From contig JANJUT010000186.1 in NCBI GenBank assembly GCA_024710445.1, positions 1 through 10,274 on the forward strand: a stretch of DNA of 10,274 bases, written 5' to 3'. Below, piece by piece: positions 1-6,282 of this stretch (position 1 is its first letter; each line of letters starts with the position of its first letter). The position numbers and the translations under genes were made by a program. This stretch comes from Thiobacillus sp. GTDB taxonomy: Bacteria > Pseudomonadota > Gammaproteobacteria > Burkholderiales > Thiobacillaceae. Below the pieces are notes generated by a model. That model made no database searches, was not told the origin of the DNA, and saw nothing but the letters and a program-made list of their open reading frames with translations.

Positions 1-192
1 GGGCAGTGCTGCGGCCGTTTTTGGTTTTAATGTGGGGGATCCCGTTAAAGTGCAGCGTTTGAAATAAACCAGTGACAAACCAAACAAAGCGCAAGCACCC
101 AGTCGGACTTTAAATAAAAAGACAGCAAAAACCCCAGACCGGTCCATATTTCGCCGCTTTTTTGGGCAATAGAATGACTATTACCCGGCAAA

Positions 193-222
193 ACCGTCAA
201 AATTATGTCCCGTCGGGACGGT
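193..222 (-). other. Stem-loop after the glycerate kinase gene; weak terminator candidate
   Basis: ACCGTC at 193-198 pairs with GACGGT at 217-222, giving a 6-bp stem with an 18-nt loop. A second perfect inverted repeat, GTCCCG/CGGGAC at 207-212 and 214-219 around one central base, overlaps it, so the two pairings compete. Read on the minus strand, the stem is followed only by a short T run before returning to GC-rich sequence, so as an intrinsic terminator it is poor. It lies about 65 nt past the glycerate kinase stop, which is where an operon end would be expected. The rest of 1-285 is AT-richer than the genes and holds nothing else I can support. It could be chance. Confidence 0.25.
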
Positions 223-285
223 ATCCCTCGGGGCTGTCCTCGCCCAGCCAAATTTTCGCTTCGATTCTTCAAGTCCGACAGGCTG

Positions 286-1563
286 CTAGGGCAGGCCGAT
301 CAATAGCGCCCGATAATCGTTCACATTGGTTCGGGTCGGGCCACTCAACACCAGATCACCCAATGCGGCAAAAAACCCATGGCTGTCATGTGCCGACAAT
401 TTTTCAACTGCGTTCAAACCGTGCTTATGTGCCCGTGCAAGCGAGTCTGGGCTGATCACCGCGCCCGCATTGTCTTCGCTGCCATCGATGCCGTCGGTAT
501 CGCATGCAATCGCCCAGGCGGAGGTGTTTCCCAGCGCCAGCGCCAGTGCCAGCAGATATTCGGTATTCCGGCCTCCCCGGCCATGTTGCGGCCGTAGCGT
601 GACAGTGGTTTCGCCGCCGGATATCAAGGCCAGTGGTTTCTGATTCTGGAGTGCATGCACCAAGGCTGCATGTTGACGGGCCACTGCCTGTGCGTCGCCA
701 CTGACGCTGTCTGACAGCACGAGGGCTGGAATGCCCTGCTGCTCGAAGTAGCGGGCCGCCGCCTTCAAACTGGCTTGTGCTGTCGCAATGACGCGGTTTT
801 CCATTCGCGAAAAGCAGGGATCGCCCGGGTTTGGCGTATCGGGAATCTGCTCCGCAGCACAGGTGCGCAAATGATGCTTGATGCCTGCCGGCAATGGAAT
901 CTGGAATCGCTGCAATCGTTCAAGCGCGTCGGCACAGCAGGTCGGGTCGGGGGCACAGGGCCCGGAGGCAATGGTCGCGGGATCATCGCCGACCACATCG
1001 GAGATGATCAGCGCCAGTCCGCGTGCACCATGCGCCGCCAGCGCCAGTCGCCCTCCCGATAGTCGCGTCAGGTGTTTGCGCACGGTGTTGATGTCGTGGA
1101 TGGTTGCGCCGGCATGCAGCAGGGCTTTGGTGACCTGGCGCAATTCCTTCAGTGTCACGCCTTCCACGGGGGCGGCGAGCAGACTGGAGCCGCCCCCGGA
1201 AATCAGCGCCAGCAGCAAATCGTCCGGGCCCAACTGGTTGAGCATGTCCAGCATGCGCAAGGCGGCCGCTTCGCCGCGACCGTCAGGCAGCGGATGGCTG
1301 GCTTCGATCACCTCGATTCGGCGCGAGGGCAGGCTGTGCTGATAGCGGGTGACCACCAGGCCGGACAAGGGGGCCTCGGCCGGCCAATGCGCTTCGACGG
1401 CGGCGGCCATGCTGGCCGCGGCCTTGCCGCCGCCCACCACCAGCGTCCGGCCACGCGGTGGCGGTGGCAAATGAGGCGGCAGGATGCGGGCCGGGTCCGC
1501 TGCGGCGACCGCAGCATGAAACGACTCCACCAGCAGACTACGTGGATTCAGCATACCGGCCAT
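286..1563 (-). CDS. Glycerate 2-kinase, type-2 (DUF4147/MOFRL family, GckA/TtuD-like)
   Basis: This 425-residue protein is full length for the type-2 glycerate kinase family, which phosphorylates D-glycerate to 2-phosphoglycerate with ATP in the cytoplasm; older annotations call it hydroxypyruvate reductase TtuD. Motifs seen in order are VVGGGKAAASMA near residues 42-53 (with the conserved Lys47), ISGGGSSLL near 121-129, DINTVRKHLTRLSGGRLA near 157-174, ISDVVGDDPATIASGP near 187-202, SGGETTV near 315-321, GRGGRNTEYLLAL near 328-340, DTDGIDG at 355-361 and SGPTRTNVND near 407-416. The N-terminal two thirds match DUF4147 and the C-terminal third matches MOFRL. The start at 1563 is 4 nt past the pump stop; a second ATG at 1554 would remove three residues. 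Neither has a clear Shine-Dalgarno, so translational coupling to the pump gene is likely. No tartrate or glyoxylate genes are beside it, so the source of its substrate is unknown. Confidence 0.93.
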   Translation of the reverse strand: MAGMLNPRSLLVESFHAAVAAADPARILPPHLPPPPRGRTLVVGGGKAAASMAAAVEAHWPAEAPLSGLVVTRYQHSLPSRRIEVIEASHPLPDGRGEAAALRMLDMLNQLGPDDLLLALISGGGSSLLAAPVEGVTLKELRQVTKALLHAGATIHDINTVRKHLTRLSGGRLALAAHGARGLALIISDVVGDDPATIASGPCAPDPTCCADALERLQRFQIPLPAGIKHHLRTCAAEQIPDTPNPGDPCFSRMENRVIATAQASLKAAARYFEQQGIPALVLSDSVSGDAQAVARQHAALVHALQNQKPLALISGGETTVTLRPQHGRGGRNTEYLLALALALGNTSAWAIACDTDGIDGSEDNAGAVISPDSLARAHKHGLNAVEKLSAHDSHGFFAALGDLVLSGPTRTNVNDYRALLIGLP

Positions 1564-1567
1564 CCGA

Positions 1568-4500
1568 TCAATTGGCAGTTGAGCGGCTCAGCTTGCGCCC
1601 GATGCCGCTGCGCAAGCCGGGACCAATCTGCATCGCCAGCCGGAACAGCGTCGGCATGGTGAACAGGGTGAGGGTGCTGGCAACCAGCAGGCCCCACACC
1701 AGGCTGGCCGCCATCGGCCCCCAGATCAACGATTTTCCGCCCAACCCGACTGCGAGCGAAAACAGGCCGCCGATGGTGGTAGCGGTGGTGATGATGATGG
1801 GCACCACGCGCCGGCGTGCGGCGTAGAGCGTGGCGTGTATCAGGCTCATGCCGGATTGCAGCCGCGCATTAGCCGCGTCGATCAACACAATGGAGGCATT
1901 GACCGCAATGCCGGTGAGTGCAATGACGCCGTACAGCGTGTAGAGACTGAGCGGGTTCTGCGTGATGAACAGCCCGAATACCACGCCGGTAAACGCCATC
2001 GGCACGGTCAGCAAGATCAGCAGCGGCTGCCAGTAGGAGCGGAACTGTGCGGCGAGAATGAGATAGATCAGGCCGACGCCCAGCAGGAACAGCATCTTCA
2101 TTGCCTCCAGGCTTTCGTTGATATCGTCGAGCTCGCCGGTAAAGTCGATGCGCGTATTCGGGTAACGGGCCTTCATCGCAGCCCACAATTCGGCAATCTG
2201 TGCATTGGCCGCGACCGTGTCGATGCGGGTCTTGTCGAGGTCGGATTCGATGGTGATCGCGCGCTTGAGGTTGTAATGCTTGATGCCGCCCGAGCCCGTT
2301 CGCGTGTCGGAATGTACCAGCGCACCCAGCGTCGTGGTCCCGCCATCCGGCAGTGCCACCGGGTCGGCCAGCAGTTGCTGGATGTCGACCAGCTGATTGT
2401 CGTTGGCATTGGTTTGATTCGGCGTGGCACCGCGTACCCGCACCTCGATCTTGTCGCCCTGGCTGCGGGTCTCGGCGATGATCTCGCCTTCAGTGTGCAG
2501 GCGGACCAGACGTGCCACCGTCGCCGTATCGAGGCCGGCATGCTTCAGTGCCGTGGCATTGAGTTGCAATACCAGCTGCGGGCGTCCCGGCAGATCGTCG
2601 TCGGTGACATCGCGGGTGCCGTCAATTTTGCTGACTGCAAGTTTCAATTCCTGCGTTGCGCCACGCAATTCGGTGACGTTGTCGCCCAACAGCCGCAGCT
2701 TGATCGCCTTGGCCGCGGGCGGTCCACCCGACAACTGGGTGAAGGACAGCTTGCCAATACTGGGCAGGGTTTCCACATCGCGGCGCATCGCTTCCACCAC
2801 CTCGCTTACCTCGCGCATGTCCTCACCACGCGGGTTGAGCGATACGCTGACCTGGCCATATGAGTCGCCGTACAGCGGCTCGGTGTCGGTCCATTTCACC
2901 CCTGCGTAAGACGTCACCCCGCGCGCCTCGTCTGGCTTGAGATGGCGGCGCACCACGGCTTCGACCTTGGCAGCTTCGCGCAGCGTCACGTCGATGGCCG
3001 ATCCGCTGGGCATGTCGATGTTGACGTAGAACAGGCGGATCGGGTCGAAGGCAAAGAACTGCGTGCGCACCGCGCCACTCGCCACCAGCCCCACCGCGCC
3101 GACGAACAGGGCCAGCACCACCAGTCCGCTCACCCAGGGATGACGCATCAGGCGTACCAGCAGGCGCGTGTATTTGACGCGCAACAGGTGGGTGTAGTGC
3201 TCGCGCTGTGGCTGCAGGCGTGTGGGGCGCCTGAAATTGAGTTTAAGACCGACCACGTGCGCCGGCATCATCCAGTAGGCTTCGAGCAGGCTGATGGCGA
3301 GCGCCAGCGTTACCACCAGCGGCACCAGCAGCATGAACTTGCCGACGATGCCGGGCATCAGCATCAGCGGCAGAAAGGCGGCGATGGTGGTGGACACCGC
3401 TGCCAGCACCGGCAGCCCCACTTCGCGGATGGATCCGACGGTTGCAGTCAGGGCGTCGGCGCCCCGCGCAATGCGGTAATAGATCGCCTCGGTGATCACC
3501 ACGGCGTCATCCACCAGCATGCCGAGCGAGATCACGATGCCCAGCAGCACCGGGATGCTCAACGTGAAATCAAAGGCATACAGCACAGCAAAGGTACCCG
3601 CCAGCGAGAACGGGATGCCCAGGCCGATCAGCAGGGCCAGTCGCGTGCCGAGAAACAGCCAGCACATACCCAGCACCACCAGCAGCCCGATCAGGGCATT
3701 GGTTTCCATCACGCCGATCGCCTTTTGCGTCGGCACCGTCTGGTCGTCGAACAGCATCAGCGTATAGCCTCCCGGCTTGAGCGAGGGCGCACGTTCGGCA
3801 ATGTAGCGGTTGATGTCGGCCACCAGCCCCAATGTGTTGACCTTGCTCTTCTTGGTGACAGCCAGAATCACCGCCGGCTGGCCGTTGGATGAAGCCAGGC
3901 TGCTGGCGCGCGCGCGTGCGGTTTCCACCGTCGCAACCGACGACAGCGGAATAGGCGAACCCAGGCTGGGGGAGAGGATCGATAACCGCCCGAGATAATC
4001 CGCATCGGCCCGCTGGCCGATCACCCGCACCAGCCAGTCGTCGTCCCCCACGCGTGCGCGGCCGGCGAACGTATCGCGGTACCAGGCACGCACCGAATCG
4101 GCAATGTTTGCCGCGGTCAGGCCTCGCGCCGCTGCTTCGGCAGGCGAAAATTCAACCCGCAATTCCGGGTCGGCCTGGCCGGTTGCCAGCACCTTGTCCA
4201 CGCCGGGCATGCGCTCCAGATCGTCCTTGATCTGCCGCGCCGTGCGACGCAGTCGTTCATCGCTGGCCGGGCCGGTCAGCAGCACCATCGCCGTGGGGAA
4301 ACCGTTCGACGTGGTGATTTCCAGCACCTCGGGCTCTTTCGCATCGTCCGGCAAATCGCTGTTGTACTTGTTTTGCACCTGTCGCCGCAGGTCGGTCACG
4401 TGCTTGTCGAACTGGCGCTCGGAGACATCGCGAAAGCGCACCAGAATCACCGATGAATTGTCGCGGCTGGTGCTGGACACAAAGCGGATATCGGGCAGCG

Positions 4501-4717
4501 TGCGGATCGCTTCTTCCAGCGGATCGGTGATCTTTTTCTCGACATCTTCCGCCGCCGCGCCCGGCAGGAGCGTGGTCACCACCAGCCAGTTGAAGTTGAT
4601 CTCCGGATCCTGCTCGCGCGGCAGATTCAGGTAGCTCAGCATGCCCAGCAGCAGAATCACCGCGAACGACACATTGGCCATCGGGTGATTGGTGATGAAG
4701 CGCGCGTAGAGGCTCAT
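1568..4717 (-). CDS. RND efflux transporter permease (AcrB-type superfamily)
   Basis: This 1049-residue inner-membrane pump has the standard length and duplicated RND architecture. TM1 is near residues 13-30, followed by a large periplasmic loop (about 31-335) and TM2-TM6 (about 338-485). TM7 is near 529-549, followed by a second periplasmic loop (about 550-870) and TM8-TM12 (about 873-1023). TM4 carries the proton-relay pair Asp403-Asp404 in GMLVDDAVVITEAI. TM10 reads TGIAVNASIVLID, with Asn940 where AcrB has its relay lysine, a variant I know from other RND branches outside the classical HAE-1 pumps. The protein should export a substrate by proton antiport with the adaptor encoded 18 nt upstream and an outer-membrane channel that is not encoded here. 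The substrate cannot be read from sequence. The start at 4717 begins the canonical cytoplasmic N-terminus, MSLYARFITNHPMAN. No clear Shine-Dalgarno precedes it. The TGA stop is 4 nt before the glycerate kinase ATG. Confidence 0.95.
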   Translation of the reverse strand: MSLYARFITNHPMANVSFAVILLLGMLSYLNLPREQDPEINFNWLVVTTLLPGAAAEDVEKKITDPLEEAIRTLPDIRFVSSTSRDNSSVILVRFRDVSERQFDKHVTDLRRQVQNKYNSDLPDDAKEPEVLEITTSNGFPTAMVLLTGPASDERLRRTARQIKDDLERMPGVDKVLATGQADPELRVEFSPAEAAARGLTAANIADSVRAWYRDTFAGRARVGDDDWLVRVIGQRADADYLGRLSILSPSLGSPIPLSSVATVETARARASSLASSNGQPAVILAVTKKSKVNTLGLVADINRYIAERAPSLKPGGYTLMLFDDQTVPTQKAIGVMETNALIGLLVVLGMCWLFLGTRLALLIGLGIPFSLAGTFAVLYAFDFTLSIPVLLGIVISLGMLVDDAVVITEAIYYRIARGADALTATVGSIREVGLPVLAAVSTTIAAFLPLMLMPGIVGKFMLLVPLVVTLALAISLLEAYWMMPAHVVGLKLNFRRPTRLQPQREHYTHLLRVKYTRLLVRLMRHPWVSGLVVLALFVGAVGLVASGAVRTQFFAFDPIRLFYVNIDMPSGSAIDVTLREAAKVEAVVRRHLKPDEARGVTSYAGVKWTDTEPLYGDSYGQVSVSLNPRGEDMREVSEVVEAMRRDVETLPSIGKLSFTQLSGGPPAAKAIKLRLLGDNVTELRGATQELKLAVSKIDGTRDVTDDDLPGRPQLVLQLNATALKHAGLDTATVARLVRLHTEGEIIAETRSQGDKIEVRVRGATPNQTNANDNQLVDIQQLLADPVALPDGGTTTLGALVHSDTRTGSGGIKHYNLKRAITIESDLDKTRIDTVAANAQIAELWAAMKARYPNTRIDFTGELDDINESLEAMKMLFLLGVGLIYLILAAQFRSYWQPLLILLTVPMAFTGVVFGLFITQNPLSLYTLYGVIALTGIAVNASIVLIDAANARLQSGMSLIHATLYAARRRVVPIIITTATTIGGLFSLAVGLGGKSLIWGPMAASLVWGLLVASTLTLFTMPTLFRLAMQIGPGLRSGIGRKLSRSTAN

Positions 4718-4735
4718 GGCTGCAATTGTTTAAAA

Positions 4736-5731
4736 CTAGCGTTGCGTGACAGCCATGCCGTCCTGCAGGGTAAAGCGACCCTCAGTGACGATGCGCGTAT
4801 CACCCGACAACACGGCAGCCAGTGCCGGACGTCCTTCCTGTGCGTCAGCCAGGGTTACAAAACGCGCGTTCTGGCCGTTGGCGACAAACACGCCAAGCTG
4901 CTTGTTACGGCGAACCAGGTAGTCGGCGGGCACGAAGGCACGCGGGTCGCGCCAGCGCAATACACCATTGCTGCCAGGCGCGGGGGGGGGCTTGCCAAAG
5001 TTGAAACGCGCTTCGCGGGTGCGGGCTGCCAGATTCACCGCCGGCGACACGCGCAGCAAAGTCACCTGGTATTCAACGCCCTGGCTGATAAAAACGGGAT
5101 GAGCTTTGGGCAGCCATTCGGCGTCGGCTTGCTGCACCTGTGCACTCAGCTGCATGCGCGAGGTGTCCCACAGTTGCACGACGGGGGTGCCGGGGCTGGC
5201 GAACTCGCCCACATGCGCCAGCCGTGCTTCGACGATGGCGGGGTAGGGGCTGCGCAGGGTACATTTACCGACATCGCGTTGGGTTGCAGCGCGTGCTGCG
5301 GCATTGAGTTTGACCTCGGCGGCAACGACTGCGACATCGGTTTTCTTGGCATCGAGCGCGGCCGGGGAAATAAAATTTTTGGCAGCCAGTTCGTTGCTGC
5401 GCTGGAGTTGCAGCTGTTCAAGTTTCAGCCGGGCTTGCGATGATTCGAGTGCGGCCTGTGCACGCTGGGCGGCGATCCGGATGTCGGCACAATCGAGTTG
5501 CGCAATGACGGTGCCTTTTGCAATGCGCTGACCCGGCTCTACCGGGATGCTGGCGATGCGCGCGGCGAGTTCAGCCGACAGTTTGGCGAGGTTGAGCGAT
5601 ACCGATTGCGCCGACGCCTCGCGTTGCGGATGGATCGCCACTTCGGACAGGGGCAGGCTCTTGATCGCAACAGGTGGTGCGGCCTGGGACGGTGAGCACA
5701 ACAGGGCGAGCAGGCAAAGGGCAATGCGCAT
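4736..5731 (-). CDS. RND efflux periplasmic adaptor (membrane fusion protein, HlyD/AcrA family)
   Basis: This 331-residue secreted adaptor would link the RND pump to an outer-membrane channel. The N-terminus MRIALCLLALLCSPSQA is a Sec signal peptide, probably cut after Ala17 or Ala18. Cys12 is not in a valid lipobox, so I do not call a lipoprotein. A first lipoyl half (about 44-82, with VEPGQRIAKGTVIAQLD) leads into a short alpha-hairpin (about 83-145). The second lipoyl half follows (about 157-189, LRSPYPAIVEARL and GEFASPGTPVVQLWD), then beta-barrel and membrane-proximal regions. It is somewhat shorter than typical AcrA-like adaptors. The reading frame stays open to 6082, but that extension runs antisense through the lipoprotein gene and its terminator, so the ATG at 5731 with the signal peptide is the start. 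No good Shine-Dalgarno is visible. Pro248-Pro250 are encoded by nine consecutive C (4982-4990). Confidence 0.92.
   Translation of the reverse strand: MRIALCLLALLCSPSQAAPPVAIKSLPLSEVAIHPQREASAQSVSLNLAKLSAELAARIASIPVEPGQRIAKGTVIAQLDCADIRIAAQRAQAALESSQARLKLEQLQLQRSNELAAKNFISPAALDAKKTDVAVVAAEVKLNAAARAATQRDVGKCTLRSPYPAIVEARLAHVGEFASPGTPVVQLWDTSRMQLSAQVQQADAEWLPKAHPVFISQGVEYQVTLLRVSPAVNLAARTREARFNFGKPPPAPGSNGVLRWRDPRAFVPADYLVRRNKQLGVFVANGQNARFVTLADAQEGRPALAAVLSGDTRIVTEGRFTLQDGMAVTQR
4982..4990. repeat. G9/C9 homopolymer inside the adaptor gene
   Basis: Nine consecutive G on the plus strand encode three CCC proline codons in the adaptor, after GGC-AAG and before GCG-CCT. It is the longest single-base run I noticed in the window. 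Runs of this length are known slippage sites, and a one-base change would shift the frame at residue 248-250 of 331 and remove the membrane-proximal part. Confidence 0.9.
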
Positions 5732-5768
5732 GGTGGGACGGCCGGGTGTGAATGGGGGGGTGCGGGGA

Positions 5769-5798
5769 ATTGTAGCGTTTTGATTGTTGCAGAAACAA
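5769..5798 (-). promoter_or_regulatory. Likely sigma70-type promoter of the adaptor-pump-kinase operon
   Basis: Read on the minus strand, a -10 hexamer TACAAT (5 of 6 to consensus, 5769-5774) lies 18 nt downstream of TTGTTT (3 of 6, 5793-5798). The spacing is acceptable and the start site would fall near 5762, leaving a leader of about 30 nt before the adaptor ATG. A promoter is expected here because a terminator separates the adaptor from the lipoprotein gene. The -35 hexamer lies inside the U-tract of that terminator. No experimental support is available and the -35 is weak. Confidence 0.45.
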
Positions 5799-5824
5799 AA
5801 ACGGCCAGGAAAACCTGGCCGTTT
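5790..5824 (-). terminator. Rho-independent terminator of the lipoprotein gene
   Basis: An 11-bp perfect stem (5799-5809 with 5814-5824; arm sequence AAACGGCCAGG) closes a 4-nt loop at 5810-5813. On the minus strand the stem is followed by TTTTTGTTTC and preceded by AAA, the classic intrinsic terminator pattern. It lies about 16 nt past the lipoprotein stop and upstream of the adaptor gene, so it ends the lipoprotein message. The U-tract is much poorer in the plus direction and no plus-strand gene ends here. Confidence 0.88.
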
Positions 5825-5840
5825 GCGCCGCAGAAGCAGA

Positions 5841-6110
5841 TTACTTCTGCATGGCGTCCTTGGCTTCACCAGCCATTTCTTCGACCTTGCCTGCTGCATC
5901 AGCCGCAGCATCGGTTGCGGCATCGCCCGCTGCAGCAGCAGCTTCACCGGCAGCCTCGCCTGCGGCAGTTGCGGCATCACCTGCTGCGTCAACGGCAGCA
6001 CCGGCAGCTTCAGTTGCCTGATCCATCGCAGGAGCGGCAGCTTCTTCGGCTTTCTGGCAGGCGGTGAGTGCAAGAGCAGCAAAAAGTGCGACGAGTAGTT
6101 TGGAATTCAT
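5841..6110 (-). CDS. Small alanine-rich outer-membrane lipoprotein, function unknown
   Basis: This 89-residue protein begins with a lipoprotein signal peptide, MNSKLLVALFAALALTAC, with lipobox LTAC and acylated Cys18. Gln at +2 is compatible with the outer membrane. The mature part is low-complexity: by my count about 33 of its 71 residues after Cys18 and Gln19 are Ala, interspersed with Gly, Asp and Glu. AAGDAAT occurs at residues 42-48 and again at 60-66, an 18-residue offset equal to five helical turns, and Gly and acidic residues often recur every seven. It probably forms a long amphipathic or coiled-coil helix in the periplasm. It is acidic apart from a few lysines near the ends. The ATG at 6110 is chosen because GAGGGAGA (6116-6123) sits about 6 nt upstream. 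An ATG at 6125 in the same frame overlaps that site and would add MREIH, spoiling the signal peptide start. I do not recognise a named family. It has its own promoter and terminator, so it is monocistronic. Confidence 0.85.
   Translation of the reverse strand: MNSKLLVALFAALALTACQKAEEAAAPAMDQATEAAGAAVDAAGDAATAAGEAAGEAAAAAGDAATDAAADAAGKVEEMAGEAKDAMQK
5914..5987 (-). repeat. Imperfect 20-nt direct repeat within the lipoprotein gene
   Basis: Copies at 5914-5933 and 5968-5987 match at 18 of 20 positions, with a 54-nt offset, exactly 18 codons. They encode the repeated AGDAAT core of the mature lipoprotein. The in-frame offset suggests growth by internal duplication, though biased alanine codon use could produce some similarity by itself. 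Confidence 0.7.
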
Positions 6111-6115
6111 ATGGA

Positions 6116-6123
6116 TCTCCCTC
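6116..6123 (-). promoter_or_regulatory. Strong Shine-Dalgarno of the lipoprotein gene
   Basis: On the minus strand GAGGGAGA precedes the ATG at 6110, with GGAG spaced 6 nt from it. It decides the lipoprotein start against the in-frame ATG at 6125. The other five minus-strand genes in this window lack a comparably clear site. Confidence 0.8.
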
Positions 6124-6137
6124 ATGTAGATTTAAAG

Positions 6138-6211
6138 TAAAGGTTGCAGGTCTGGCATACGATCCCACACGCGCTCTGTCGCGTAGTGGGTCGGAGTCCT
6201 TTAGGGCAACC
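6138..6211 (-). other. Structured 5' leader of the lipoprotein mRNA
   Basis: The inferred leader holds a strong hairpin: 6164-6168 pairs with 6186-6190 (CCCAC/GTGGG) and 6169-6173 pairs with 6180-6184 (ACGCG/CGCGT), with one bulged base at 6185 and a 6-nt loop. No U-tract follows on the minus strand, so it is not a terminator. Two 6-bp long-range pairings could enclose it: GGTTGC 6142-6147 with GCAACC 6206-6211, or TAAAGG 6138-6143 with CCTTTA 6198-6203. These use overlapping bases, so they exclude each other. The hairpin is seen directly; a regulatory role is inference, and the 6-bp pairings alone are within chance. I do not recognise a known riboswitch. Confidence 0.45.
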
Positions 6212-6222
6212 CGCAGCTTTTA

Positions 6223-6251
6223 TTAATAGCGCCAAAAGAGTATGAGAACAA
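6223..6251 (-). promoter_or_regulatory. Likely sigma70-type promoter of the lipoprotein gene
   Basis: On the minus strand TTGTTC (6246-6251, 3 of 6 to consensus) and TATTAA (6223-6228, 4 of 6) are separated by 17 nt in an AT-rich gap after the pseudouridine synthase stop. Transcription would start near 6216, giving a leader of about 105 nt before the ATG at 6110. The hexamers are only moderate matches; position and spacing are the main support. Confidence 0.4.
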
Positions 6252-6282
6252 CCCTTTAGAACATTTTTTACAAATCAGGGAC

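Noticed and set aside
232..249. Stem-loop GGCTG/CAGCC with 8-nt loop
   Set aside because: Only 5 bp and no T run on either side, so not a terminator.
45..272. 75-codon minus-strand frame just downstream of the glycerate kinase, with a hydrophobic C-terminus
   Set aside because: It starts with TTG, lacks a Shine-Dalgarno, runs across the inverted repeats and has composition unlike a real protein.
1835..2863. Long plus-strand open frame of 342 codons opposite the RND pump
   Set aside because: It is the antisense shadow of a well-supported pump gene in GC-rich DNA, with His/Gln/Arg-rich composition and no domain.
2942..3892. Plus-strand open frame of 316 codons, very rich in His and Gln, opposite the RND pump
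   Set aside because: Antisense shadow of the pump gene; the composition is an artefact of reading codons for hydrophobic residues backwards.
5732..6082. N-terminal extension of the adaptor frame by 117 codons
   Set aside because: It runs through the lipoprotein terminator and antisense to the lipoprotein gene, has odd Leu/Gln/Arg/Pro-rich composition, and would bury a good signal peptide.
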